Below the pieces are notes generated by a model. That model saw only the letters and a list, made by a program, of their open reading frames with translations. It ran no database searches and had not been told where the DNA came from. Below are positions 35,552-43,635 of a stretch of 64,000 nt of DNA, piece after piece. The stretch comes from an uncultured Chloroflexota bacterium. GTDB taxonomy: Bacteria > Chloroflexota > Dehalococcoidia > Lucifugimonadales > UBA1127. The DNA is taken from NCBI GenBank assembly GCA_913045315.1, contig CAJWQJ010000005.1:1-64000 (forward strand), in the 5' to 3' direction. Position 1 is the first letter of the stretch. The number at the start of each line of letters is the position of its first letter. A program made the translations under genes and the position numbers.

Positions 35552-35582
35552 TTTTTATAATAAATATCGTCTACCTCCATTG
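35536..35582. terminator. Bidirectional terminator between thiY and rplL
   Basis: CAATGGAGGTAGATGAT (35536-35552) is nearly complementary to ATCGTCTACCTCCATTG (35566-35582), around a T/A-rich 13-base loop. The left arm includes the last codons and stop of thiY. It lies 15 bases past the rplL stop on the other strand and can serve both operons. Confidence 0.75.
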
Positions 35583-35597
35583 AGTTATGTTTTATAT

Positions 35598-35993
35598 TTA
35601 ACTCACTTGTGCTTGAGCACCTGCAGCTTCAAGTTTAGTCTTTATTTCTTCAGCTTCTTCTTTAGAAACACCTTCTTTAACATCCGCAGGAGCTGATTCA
35701 ACCAAATCTTTAGCTTCCTTAAGTCCAAGAGTAGTAACTTCTCTAACTGCCTTAATTACATTTACCTTATTAGGGCCTATTTCTTGAAGATTAACTTTAA
35801 AATCACTTTGTTCTTCTCCACCAGCAGCAGGAGCAGCATCACCACCAGCAGCAGGAGCAGCAGCAGGAGCAGCAGCCATCACAGGAGCTGCAGCACTAAC
35901 CCCAAAAGTTTCCTCAAGTTCCTTTACCAACCAAGAAACATCCAGGACTGAAAGTTGTTTAATTCCTTCTAAAATTTCTTCCTTTGTAGCCAT
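35598..35993 (-). CDS. rplL: 50S ribosomal protein L7/L12
   Basis: Stalk protein that recruits translational GTPases to the ribosome. The N-terminal dimer domain ([24 protein letters not shown]), an Ala-Gly-Pro-rich hinge near residues 36-60 and the C-terminal domain with [24 protein letters not shown] are present. It has 131 residues, normal. The hinge is encoded by GCAGCAGGAGC-like repeats. It is the last gene of the minus-strand ribosomal operon; rpoB does not follow. Confidence 0.97.
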   Translation of the reverse strand: MATKEEILEGIKQLSVLDVSWLVKELEETFGVSAAAPVMAAAPAAAPAAGGDAAPAAGGEEQSDFKVNLQEIGPNKVNVIKAVREVTTLGLKEAKDLVESAPADVKEGVSKEEAEEIKTKLEAAGAQAQVS

Positions 35994-36034
35994 TGTATAC
36001 CCCCAATTCAGTAAATATTTAAACTATAATACTT

Positions 36035-36583
36035 CTAATTTTGTTCGGAAATTCTTTGCAAAGCTGTCACCAAGTTTTGATGAGGACGGTTAATAACACT
36101 GACCATATTAGTTGCTGGTGTATTTAAAGTCCTTACAAAACCAGTTAGCGTTCCAATAAGTTGACCCATTATATCTGCAATCATAACTGGTTTAGGTTTT
36201 GTTTTTGATAGCGACTCAATATCCGATTGTGATAGTACAATGCCATCGAGAACTCCCCCGTTAACAATCATAGGTAACCGATTAGCATCTAGAAAATTTA
36301 GCAATGATTTTGCCGCTTCTACCGGATCACCTTCACACAAAACTAAACCTGTTTGTTCTGTAAGTATTTCTTTTATTTCTGATCTTCCCAATTCATCTGC
36401 AGCAATTGCTGCAAGAGTATTTTTAACCACCTTGTATGAAGCCCCATTAGTTCTAAGTGCTTTCCTAAGAGATGTCATGTCTTTAACGGTAATTCCTGAA
36501 AACCCAGTACTTATAACAAAATTGGAACTGGCCATTTCAGCTTTTATTACTTCAACCTGATTAATATTTCTGTCAGAAGGCAT
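36035..36583 (-). CDS. rplJ: 50S ribosomal protein L10
   Basis: Base of the ribosomal stalk; it binds 23S rRNA and several L7/L12 dimers. The N-terminus NINQVEVIKAEMASSNFV, then GITVKDMTSLRKALR, YKVVKNTLAAIA and GLVLCEGDPVEAAKSLL are typical. The C-terminal helix binds L12. It has 182 residues. A leader with an attenuator hairpin precedes it, which suggests autoregulation by L10. rplL follows 41 bases downstream. Confidence 0.97.
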   Translation of the reverse strand: MPSDRNINQVEVIKAEMASSNFVISTGFSGITVKDMTSLRKALRTNGASYKVVKNTLAAIAADELGRSEIKEILTEQTGLVLCEGDPVEAAKSLLNFLDANRLPMIVNGGVLDGIVLSQSDIESLSKTKPKPVMIADIMGQLIGTLTGFVRTLNTPATNMVSVINRPHQNLVTALQRISEQN

Positions 36584-36594
36584 TCTTCATCCTC

Positions 36595-36710
36595 AAAAAA
36601 AAACCTAGTCATTAAAACTAGGCCAAAAGAAAATTTATTAACTTGAACCTACGTAGGAAAAAATTAAGGCCTATTAAGCCACCTAACGATCTGAGGCCTA
36701 ATAGTATATT
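36595..36710 (-). promoter_or_regulatory. L10 leader with attenuator upstream of rplJ
   Basis: On the minus strand, two AGGCCT-containing arms (around 36670 and 36697) can pair to form a leader hairpin. They are followed by CCTAGT/ACTAGG (36604-36622) and a run of nine T (36603-36595), which is an intrinsic terminator before the rplJ start. This matches the place and form of the L10 leader known in other bacteria. TATACT (36708-36703) at the upstream end could be a -10, but no -35 is clear. Confidence 0.65.
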
Positions 36711-36765
36711 ACACAATAAAACAAATACAGTAAAGTCAAACCTAAAGAAAATTGTTTAATTTGGT

Positions 36766-37497
36766 TCAAATACTCGCATTTTGAACTGAACCAATATCCA
36801 AAGAGATACTTGGACCCATCGTTGTAGTAAGGTGGATTGATTTGAAAAGAGATCCTTTAATTCCGTCAGGTTTCGCTCTTGTAATTGCTCCTACTACCGT
36901 AAATAAATTTTCAGCAACCTGAGAATTCTGAAAACTAACTTTTCCAATTGCAACATGGATATTTCCAGACCGGTCCATCCTGAACTCTACCCTACCCTGT
37001 TTAACCTCATTAATAGCTGCACCAATATCTTCAGGTTGAACCACAGTACCAGTTCGTGGATTTGGCATAAGACCTTTTCGCCCAAGTACTCTGCCAAGTT
37101 TTCCTATTTGCCCCATAACATCTGGAGTAGCTATAGCAACATCGAAATCTACCCAACCTTCTGTTTCAATTCGCTTGATAGTCTCTTCATCTCCAATAAA
37201 ATCAGCACCAGATTCACGTGCCAATGCAACTGCAGAGCCCTGAACAAAGGCGATAACTGTTTTGGCTTTACCTGTACCATGAGGCAGCACTGAAACACTT
37301 CGTATTTGTTGATCAGCATGCCTAGGATCAGCATTAGTTCTTAGATGAAGCTCAAATGTTTCATCAAACTTAACACTACTAGCTAATTTTAAAAGTTCTA
37401 TTGCTTCATCCACATTATAGTGTCGACCATGTTCAATATCTTTCACAGATTGTTTATATCTTTTGCCTCTACCACGAAGTGATGGTTCAGTCGTCAA
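36766..37497 (-). CDS. rplA: 50S ribosomal protein L1
   Basis: L1 stalk protein that binds 23S rRNA and often represses its own operon. The protein shows RGRGKRYKQSVKDIEH, FDETFELHLRTNADPRHADQ, LGRKGLMPNPRTGTV and GRVEFRMDRSGNIHVAIGK. It starts at TTG 37497, since GGAGGG lies 8 bases upstream (at the end of rplK); a longer open frame up to 37566 lies inside rplK. It has 243 residues, normal. Confidence 0.96.
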   Translation of the reverse strand: MTTEPSLRGRGKRYKQSVKDIEHGRHYNVDEAIELLKLASSVKFDETFELHLRTNADPRHADQQIRSVSVLPHGTGKAKTVIAFVQGSAVALARESGADFIGDEETIKRIETEGWVDFDVAIATPDVMGQIGKLGRVLGRKGLMPNPRTGTVVQPEDIGAAINEVKQGRVEFRMDRSGNIHVAIGKVSFQNSQVAENLFTVVGAITRAKPDGIKGSLFKSIHLTTTMGPSISLDIGSVQNASI

Positions 37498-37501
37498 TTT
37501 C

Positions 37502-37930
37502 TTATCCCTCCAAAACTCGTAAACCCATACTTTTTGCTGTACCCACCAAGGTATTAACTGCAGCATCCAAATCTCCAGCTGTTAAATCTGGTTCTTTAAC
37601 TTTTGCGATATCCTCAATTTGTTTTCTTGTTAACTGACCTATGATATGCCTTCTGGGTTCAGAACTGGCCTTTGAAATACCTGCAGCCTTTTTTATCAAA
37701 TCCGAAGCGGGTGGAGATTTGGTAATAAAGGTAAAACTTCTGTCCTCATATACCGTAAGTTGGACAGGAATTATATTACCACGCTGATTGGCTGTTTTAG
37801 CATTGTATTCTTTTACAAATTCCATGATATTAACACCATGTTGACCCAATGCTGGACCAATAGGAGGAGCAGGAGTTGCTTCACCTGCTGGTATTTGTAT
37901 TTTAATTTCTGCTAATACTCTCTTTGCCAT
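37502..37930 (-). CDS. rplK: 50S ribosomal protein L11
   Basis: Part of the GTPase-associated centre. It shows [54 protein letters not shown] and the C-terminal [10 protein letters not shown]. It has 142 residues, normal. It lies 27 bases after nusG and 4 before rplA, in the usual nusG-rplK-rplA order. Confidence 0.97.
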   Translation of the reverse strand: MAKRVLAEIKIQIPAGEATPAPPIGPALGQHGVNIMEFVKEYNAKTANQRGNIIPVQLTVYEDRSFTFITKSPPASDLIKKAAGISKASSEPRRHIIGQLTRKQIEDIAKVKEPDLTAGDLDAAVNTLVGTAKSMGLRVLEG

Positions 37931-37957
37931 TAGTAATCCTTATAAACCTATTCTCAA

Positions 37958-38590
37958 TTACGCATCAAGTCTTTCTGCCTGTAAAAAGTCAAGTTCAACA
38001 GGGGTTTCTCTGCCAAAAAATGAAACAAGAACACGGACTTTCCCTTTTTCAGTCAATACTTCTTCAACTACTCCAATAAACTCTTGGAATGGGCCATCAG
38101 TAATCTTCACATTCTGTCCTTTTACAAATCCGATCTTTGCTCGAGGTTGGGAAGCTTCCATTCGACGGAAAATTCCACTCACTTCTGCATCAGTTAATGG
38201 AAGGGGGCGTACTCTTTTCTCTCCTTCCTCATCGGCAGATATAAAACCAGTAACACCAGGAGTATTTCGAACTACAAACCAGCTTTCATCATCAATAATC
38301 ATCCTGACCATAACATATCCAGGTAACAAACGTTCTTGTTTAGGTGTGCGACGACCATCTTTTATTTCAACAACTTCCTCAGTCGGCACTACAACTTGGT
38401 AAACTTTGTGACGTACATCCATAGTGTCAATTCGTTGTTCAAGATTTTTTCTGACACGTTCCTCTAGACCAGAATAGCAATGGATAATATACCATAGCCC
38501 TTGATCGATATTTAAATCTTCTGAATCTTCATTACTAGCTAGATCAGTCTGATTGTCTTCATTTTCTACTGTTGTCTCTTCTAGATCCAT
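37958..38590 (-). CDS. nusG: Transcription termination/antitermination factor NusG
   Basis: RNA polymerase processivity factor that also couples to ribosomes or Rho. The NGN domain begins at LWYIIHCYSGLEERVRKNL, with LLPGYVMVRM and VRNTPGVTGFI; the KOW domain reads KGQNVKITDGPFQEFIGVV. From ATG 38590 it has 210 residues with an acidic extension of about 30 residues (rich in E, D and N) before the NGN domain. An in-frame start at 38647 would overlap secE and is less likely. Confidence 0.95.
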   Translation of the reverse strand: MDLEETTVENEDNQTDLASNEDSEDLNIDQGLWYIIHCYSGLEERVRKNLEQRIDTMDVRHKVYQVVVPTEEVVEIKDGRRTPKQERLLPGYVMVRMIIDDESWFVVRNTPGVTGFISADEEGEKRVRPLPLTDAEVSGIFRRMEASQPRAKIGFVKGQNVKITDGPFQEFIGVVEEVLTEKGKVRVLVSFFGRETPVELDFLQAERLDA

Positions 38591-38600
38591 TGTCTCCACA

Positions 38601-38840
38601 CTAAACACCAAGAATAAATTTTGAAACAAAATCAAAGATAAAATCAACTATTGTTAGAAACAGCCCAACCGCTGCCGAAAGAGCAATAACTATCCCGGTC
38701 AACCTAATTGCTTCATTTCTTGGCGGCCATTCAGATTTTCTTAATTCAGCCCAGACTTCACCAAAAAACTTTACTATCGATTGCCCAGGCAAACCAACTG
38801 ACCTTTTAGCTGAAGTGCGACTTTGATTTTGTCGAACCAA
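38601..38840 (-). CDS. secE: Preprotein translocase subunit SecE
   Basis: Single-span membrane subunit of the SecYEG channel. The conserved amphipathic segment VKFFGEVWAELRKSEWPP precedes one transmembrane helix (about residues 45-70). It has 79 residues, usual for the short SecE form. The start is TTG at 38840 with AGGT upstream, 6 bases after the rpmG stop. It lies in the normal place before nusG. Confidence 0.94.
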   Translation of the reverse strand: MVRQNQSRTSAKRSVGLPGQSIVKFFGEVWAELRKSEWPPRNEAIRLTGIVIALSAAVGLFLTIVDFIFDFVSKFILGV

Positions 38841-38846
38841 CTTAAC

Positions 38847-39011
38847 CTACCTCACTTCACGATAAAGTTGTCGACCATAACACCTATTACAATACTTATT
38901 GAGCTCAAGTCTTTGAGGATCACTTCTTCTGTTCTTAGATGTTCTGTAATTTCGCTCTCCACACTCGGTACATTGCATTGTAACAAGAACTCTATCGCCT
39001 TTTTTTGCCAT
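38847..39011 (-). CDS. rpmG: 50S ribosomal protein L33
   Basis: A 54-residue zinc-binding (C+) form of L33. It begins MAKKGDRVLVTMQCTECG, with NYRTSKNRR, and has a second Cys pair in YCNRC, so all four zinc-ligand cysteines are present. The gene fits between tuf (7-base gap) and secE (6-base gap) on the minus strand, its standard location in many bacteria. Confidence 0.95.
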   Translation of the reverse strand: MAKKGDRVLVTMQCTECGERNYRTSKNRRSDPQRLELNKYCNRCYGRQLYREVR

Positions 39012-39018
39012 TGTAATC

Positions 39019-40209
39019 TTAGCCTTTCACAGTAGTTATTACGCCAGCTCCAACAGTTCGTCCGCCTTCTCTGATTGCAAATCGTAATCCTTCTTCTAAT
39101 GCTACTGAAGCTTGAAGATTTATATCCATCGTAATGTTGTCACCTGGCATAACCATTTCAACACCCGCTGGCAAAACTATTTCTCCTGTAACATCGGTAG
39201 TTCGAATATAAAACTGAGGTCGGTATCCAGGAAAAAATGGAGTATGTCTTCCACCCTCATCTTTGCTTAAAACATATACTTCAGCAGACGCCGTAGTCGC
39301 AGGCTTAATAGAACCTGGAAATGCAAGAACCTGACCTCTCTCAATTTGTTCTCTATCAACTCCACGAAGCAAGCATCCAACCGCATCACCAGCTTCACCC
39401 TCGTCAAGGGTTTTTTGAAACATTTCAACGCCTGTAACAGTTGTTGTTGTCGTATCACCAAATCCTACTCTTTCTACTTCCTGACCAACTGTTATTTTCC
39501 CACGTTCTATTCGACCAGTAACAACAGTACCGCGACCTTTGATTCCAAAAACGTCTTCAATAGGCATTAAAAATGGCTGGTCTATTGGCCGTTCAGGAAC
39601 TGGAATGTAGTCATCAACAGCTTGCATTAAGTCAAGAATCCCTTGTTGTGCTTCTGTATCTCCTTCTAAAGCTTTAAGAGCTGATACTCTTACAATAGGA
39701 ATATCATCTCCAGGAAATTCATAACGAGATAATAATTCACGAATTTCTAATTCGACAAGCTCTAATAATTCAGGATCATCCATTTGATCAACTTTATTTA
39801 GAGCCACAACTATCGAAGGAACATTTACTTGTCGAGCCAAAAGAATATGCTCGCGTGTTTGAGGCATCGGACCATCAGGAGCACTAACCACTAATATAGT
39901 TCCATCCATCTGAGCAGCACCTGTAATCATGTTTTTGATGTAGTCCGCGTGACCTGGACAATCTACATGCGCATAGTGTCTACCCTCAGTTTCATATTCA
40001 ACGTGAGTAATAGAAATAGTAACTCCACGTGCTTTCTCTTCAGGAGCTTTATCAATCTGATCGAAAGCAACAAATTTAGTTGCGTTATTAGATTGCTCAC
40101 TTAAAGTTTTACTTATAGCCGCAGTTAGCGTAGTTTTACCATGGTCAACATGACCGATAGTACCAACATTAAGATGCGGTTTATCTCTAACAAATTTTTC
40201 CTTAGCCAC
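39019..40209 (-). CDS. tuf: Elongation factor Tu
   Basis: GTPase that delivers aminoacyl-tRNA to the ribosome. The G motifs [23 protein letters not shown] and NKVDQMDD are present, with domain 2 ([13 protein letters not shown]) and domain 3 ([18 protein letters not shown]). It has 396 residues, standard. The start is GTG at 40209 with GGAGG upstream. It follows three tRNA genes, as in the tRNA-tufB operon of proteobacteria. No fusA or second tuf is in this window. Confidence 0.98.
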   Translation of the reverse strand: MAKEKFVRDKPHLNVGTIGHVDHGKTTLTAAISKTLSEQSNNATKFVAFDQIDKAPEEKARGVTISITHVEYETEGRHYAHVDCPGHADYIKNMITGAAQMDGTILVVSAPDGPMPQTREHILLARQVNVPSIVVALNKVDQMDDPELLELVELEIRELLSRYEFPGDDIPIVRVSALKALEGDTEAQQGILDLMQAVDDYIPVPERPIDQPFLMPIEDVFGIKGRGTVVTGRIERGKITVGQEVERVGFGDTTTTTVTGVEMFQKTLDEGEAGDAVGCLLRGVDREQIERGQVLAFPGSIKPATTASAEVYVLSKDEGGRHTPFFPGYRPQFYIRTTDVTGEIVLPAGVEMVMPGDNITMDINLQASVALEEGLRFAIREGGRTVGAGVITTVKG

Positions 40210-40247
40210 TTAATGAACCTCCGTTTTACTTATTACCAAACATTATC

Positions 40248-40322
40248 TGGAGCCCACAGCCGGAATTGAACCGGCGACCCCGTTCTTACCAAGAACGTGC
40301 TCTGCCGCTGAGCTATGTGGGC
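40248..40322 (-). tRNA. tRNA-Thr (GGT)
   Basis: The acceptor stem GCCCACA/TGTGGGC and the anticodon stem CGTTC/GAACG enclose TTGGTAA, giving GGT (complement of 40288-40290). The discriminator is T at 40251. CCA follows at 40250-40248 and may be encoded; the other tRNAs here lack it, so it could be chance. It lies 39 bases upstream of tuf. Confidence 0.95.
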
Positions 40323-40387
40323 AAACATATTAATTTCATAATATAAATATACTATAAAATAATATAAAAGCCCAATCCAAATCCGAG

Positions 40388-40472
40388 TGGAGGGAGTAGG
40401 ATTCGAACCTACGTAGCCCTTCCGGGCGCCAGATTTACAGTCTGGTGCGTTTGGCCGCTCCGCCACCCCTCC
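40388..40472 (-). tRNA. tRNA-Tyr (GTA)
   Basis: Class II tRNA of 85 bases. The acceptor stem GGAGGGG/TCCCTCC and the anticodon stem CCAGA/TCTGG enclose CTGTAAA, giving GTA (complement of 40436-40438). The variable arm CGCCCGGAAGGGCTAC is long, as expected for bacterial Tyr. The discriminator is A. CCA is not encoded. Confidence 0.96.
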
Positions 40473-40531
40473 GGGCAAATAGGAATTGTACCACAGTTAT
40501 TATTTTGAGCCAAGCAAGCCATTTATTTAAA

Positions 40532-40603
40532 AGCCCCAGACCGGACTTGAACCGATAACCTGGCGATTACAAATCGCCTGCGCTTCCCTTGCGCCACTGG
40601 GGC
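40532..40603 (-). tRNA. tRNA-Thr (TGT)
   Basis: The acceptor stem GCCCCAG/CTGGGGC and the anticodon stem GGCGA/TCGCC enclose TTTGTAA, giving TGT (complement of 40569-40571). The discriminator is T. CCA is not encoded. It is the first gene of the tRNA-tuf-rpmG-secE-nusG transcript. Confidence 0.95.
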
Positions 40604-40644
40604 ATGTTAAAAATTATCACCAAATCATACTCTCATTTTAATAT

Positions 40645-40673
40645 ATCGTATCAGTTAGGAATAAAAAGTCCAA
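40645..40673 (-). promoter_or_regulatory. Promoter of the tRNA-tuf operon
   Basis: On the minus strand, TTGGAC (40673-40668) and TACGAT (40650-40645) are 17 bases apart, and TGA precedes the -10 (extended form). The transcript would start near 40638, about 35 bases before tRNA-Thr(TGT). This places the promoter for the whole tRNA-tuf-secE-nusG run. Confidence 0.55.
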
Positions 40674-40706
40674 GAACAAAGTTGTAAAAAATATTATAAA
40701 AATATC

Positions 40707-40735
40707 TTGTACATCTTGAAAATTTTATGTATAAC
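40707..40735 (+). promoter_or_regulatory. Predicted promoter of the SDR gene
   Basis: TTGTAC (40707-40712) and TATAAC (40730-40735) have the optimal 17-base spacing. The transcript would begin near 40742 and include GGAAAGG (40764-40770) before the start codon. Confidence 0.5.
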
Positions 40736-40774
40736 TGATTTGTTGCAATTATTTCTATTGATGGGAAAGGTTAT

Positions 40775-41623
40775 ATGCATATGGGAACTTTGGAAAATAA
40801 AGTAGCGATAGTAACAGGAGCAAGCAGAGGATTAGGAAAGAATATCGCTATGAGTTTAGCAAAAGAAGGTGCTATTGTTATAGCTACAGCACGCACAGAA
40901 AATGAAAATGATTCTAAAATCCCTGGGTCACTTAACCAAACGGTAAAATTAATTACTGAATCTGGAGGAAACTCAATAGCTATTCGTTGCGATGTAAGTA
41001 GGGAAGAAGATGTAGCTGAATGTGTATCCAAAGTATTAAAACAATACAAGAAAATTGATATACTAGTTAATAATGCTGGGATATTAGCACCAGGAAGCTT
41101 GCAAGAAATGCAAACACGGCATTTCGATTTACAATATCGCATAAATGTACGTGGTCCTTTTATATTCAGTCGCGAAGTTTTGCCTTCAATGATTGAAAAC
41201 AAATGGGGCCACATAATTAATATTTCAAGTACAGGAGCTATAGGGCCTGGAGAAGGTCCTTATGAAGGACAATATTCAGGCGGACATAGTTATGGTTCCA
41301 CAAAAGCTGCACTCGAAAGAATGACCCAAGGGTTAGCAGCAGAAAACTTTCAACATAATATTGCTGTAAATGCTCTTTCCCCCGAAATCGGTGAATGGTC
41401 AGAGGGAGGGCACTATTTCAGAGGCCCTGATAGTAACTATGATGGGTGGCGTCTTTCTGGTGAAATCATTGGAGATGCCTCAGCTTTAATTTGCTCAAAA
41501 TCCCCCAAAGAATACACAGGAAAAATTCTATATGACGAATCTGTTTTCCTTTCTGAAGGATGGACCCTCGAAGAGGTTCGTACTAGATATCCGGTTGAGC
41601 CAGGAGATAGATCACGCAGATAA
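40775..41623 (+). CDS. Short-chain dehydrogenase/reductase
   Basis: A classical SDR of 282 residues. IVTGASRGLGKNIAMSLAKEG is the cofactor loop, ILVNNAGI follows, and the catalytic set is the Ser of NISSTGAIGPG with YGSTKAALERM (Tyr-x3-Lys). The substrate is unknown; it is not close to fabG in pattern. Two ATGs (40775 and 40781) follow GGAAAGG; either could be the start. The last 12 bases overlap the 3' end of the convergent RNase gene. Confidence 0.85.
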   Translation: MHMGTLENKVAIVTGASRGLGKNIAMSLAKEGAIVIATARTENENDSKIPGSLNQTVKLITESGGNSIAIRCDVSREEDVAECVSKVLKQYKKIDILVNNAGILAPGSLQEMQTRHFDLQYRINVRGPFIFSREVLPSMIENKWGHIINISSTGAIGPGEGPYEGQYSGGHSYGSTKAALERMTQGLAAENFQHNIAVNALSPEIGEWSEGGHYFRGPDSNYDGWRLSGEIIGDASALICSKSPKEYTGKILYDESVFLSEGWTLEEVRTRYPVEPGDRSRR

Positions 41624-43579
41624 AATTGTTTTCCTCTGCCATAAGTTAACTTCAATTAATTTAGCTTCTATAATCTCACCCAGGTTAACTTGATTTTTTG
41701 TTTTAACTATCCCTTTAATTGGGAAGTCTTTGAATTCGACAAGTAAATCACTATCTCTCCATTCAAGAGCTATACAAGAAAATATTTCATGGATTCTTCT
41801 TGATAAAACATAGCATGCCCAATGCAATTTACGATCAGATTCTGCCCTTGCGATATCTCTTATCTTTCCTAAGGAATCATTGATAAATCCATCCAAAAAT
41901 GCTTTATCATAAAGGGGCACTCCATTTTCCAGAAAGTGTGATATCTGTCTCTGCAACAGAAGGTCGCCATATCTCCTTAAAGGGGAAGTAACCTGAATAT
42001 ATTTATCAACACCTAGCAAAAAATGTGGGGAACAATTTGTAGATGGTGCAACTGATCGAACTTTGCTCAATAATAAATAATTTCTTAATGCATCCACGCT
42101 AGTATCAACTAATGTTTCATTTTTTAATTCAACGCTCGACCTGTAAATTACTGGAATATTGTTATTACTACACATCTCTGCAAGTAAAGTATTAAAAAGA
42201 ACCATTAATTCGCTGACCATTCTACGACTAGGAGTTAATTTTGGAATGGTTTTCATATATACTTGGTCCTTATTAAATTCGAATTTAATTTCTGGCCTAT
42301 TAAATTCAATACCTCCAGATTTCATTCTATCCATATGTAAATTCTTAGATATTTTATAAAGGATTTTCAATTTATCTGAATCGCCATTAACTATTTTATG
42401 ATCAAGAATATTGTCTACTTCCTGATAATTTAACTTTTTGTGACTTTTTATATTAGAAAGCACAATTTCCCAATTTTTAATTATAAAATCTTTCTGGAAA
42501 TTAATTAACAAGCTCATTGCTGGCCTAATAACTCCTGGAATCAGACTCCCTATATTTTGTGAAATCCTGTCAGGAAGCATAGGAATCGTAATTTCTGGTG
42601 CATAAAAACTCGAAAGGCGATTTTGGGCTTCATTATCTATACTACTTTTCTCAGAAAAAATTGAGGCAACATCAGTTATGTGGATTCCAACCATATAACC
42701 ATCTTCAGTACTTTGAATTGAAAGACCATCATCTATATCCATTGTTGATGATTCGTCTATGGTAATTACATCTATATTTGTAAGATCTTTGCGGTTATTT
42801 AAGTGAATAAATTCAGGAATATTTTCAACAACATGAATTATTTCTTCAGGAAAGACTTTCTCGATTAACGATTTCGCCTTGCCCATAGGTTCACGAGATG
42901 AAATGATTTTTCTATCTACCAAACAATCGTAGATTTCTTCTCTGATCAATGTCAATCCACCTTCAAATTTCAGCGAGGTTAAAAACTTTCTAATTTTTTT
43001 TGACTCAACAAATTCAACCCCAAAAATTACAAATTCTTTAAGGGTCTCTAACCATTCAATTTGGCGGTCTGTCCATAATTCAATTTTTGAACCTTTTAAA
43101 ATCCATAAACGGAAATCATTTAGTTCATCATTAAGTTTCTTTAGATTTTCCTGTCTATTATGTTGCTGACTAATATCCATTTCCCTTTCGGGATAAACAA
43201 TATCATCGTTTAATCGAAAATAAGATATTGAACTAGAATAAAGGCTGAGAAGAAGTCCGCAAAATTCTTTTGGATTATATTTATCACCATAATAAATAAC
43301 AGCAAGTTCTTCTATGCTTAGATTATTATTACTTTTGGACATTTCCCACAGTAACGGAAGATCAATTTTCGAGGAAATGCATTCACATTCTAAAAGCCAA
43401 TTAAATTGATCTGTGTTTATTGATATCAAAGATTGAAATATCAATTGGCGATTATTGATTTTAGCTCTATTACCCCAACTATCTATAGCCCATGATTTAC
43501 CATTTGCGTCAATATATACAATAACTAAGAAGCAACCATCTTTCCTTCGAACAAGTGATACAAGACCAGTATTCAACAT
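41612..43579 (-). CDS. RNase II/R-family (RNB domain) exoribonuclease
   Basis: A 655-residue protein with the RNB catalytic domain. The metal-site segment VITIDESSTMDIDDGLS near residues 273-289 carries the conserved aspartates, and ITVPML-like ITIPMLPDRIS and TSPLRRYGDLLLQRQ are further family motifs. The N-terminal cold-shock domains look degenerate, and the C-terminal S1 domain is short. It probably degrades RNA 3' to 5'. The first ATG abuts GAGGGA with no spacing; TTG next to it may be used instead. Confidence 0.85.
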   Translation of the reverse strand: MLNTGLVSLVRRKDGCFLVIVYIDANGKSWAIDSWGNRAKINNRQLIFQSLISINTDQFNWLLECECISSKIDLPLLWEMSKSNNNLSIEELAVIYYGDKYNPKEFCGLLLSLYSSSISYFRLNDDIVYPEREMDISQQHNRQENLKKLNDELNDFRLWILKGSKIELWTDRQIEWLETLKEFVIFGVEFVESKKIRKFLTSLKFEGGLTLIREEIYDCLVDRKIISSREPMGKAKSLIEKVFPEEIIHVVENIPEFIHLNNRKDLTNIDVITIDESSTMDIDDGLSIQSTEDGYMVGIHITDVASIFSEKSSIDNEAQNRLSSFYAPEITIPMLPDRISQNIGSLIPGVIRPAMSLLINFQKDFIIKNWEIVLSNIKSHKKLNYQEVDNILDHKIVNGDSDKLKILYKISKNLHMDRMKSGGIEFNRPEIKFEFNKDQVYMKTIPKLTPSRRMVSELMVLFNTLLAEMCSNNNIPVIYRSSVELKNETLVDTSVDALRNYLLLSKVRSVAPSTNCSPHFLLGVDKYIQVTSPLRRYGDLLLQRQISHFLENGVPLYDKAFLDGFINDSLGKIRDIARAESDRKLHWACYVLSRRIHEIFSCIALEWRDSDLLVEFKDFPIKGIVKTKNQVNLGEIIEAKLIEVNLWQRKTILSA

Positions 43580-43635
43580 TCCCTCACTAAAAATTTTTAA
43601 TAAATTAAAATCACTTAATAATTATTAATGTTTTA

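Noticed and set aside
38841..38846. tRNA-Trp expected between rpmG and secE
   Set aside because: The gap is only 6 bases, so no tRNA is present.
40233..40478. 81-codon minus-strand frame that resembles a widely annotated small protein
   Set aside because: It is a read-through of the tRNA-Thr and tRNA-Tyr genes, a known source of false proteins.
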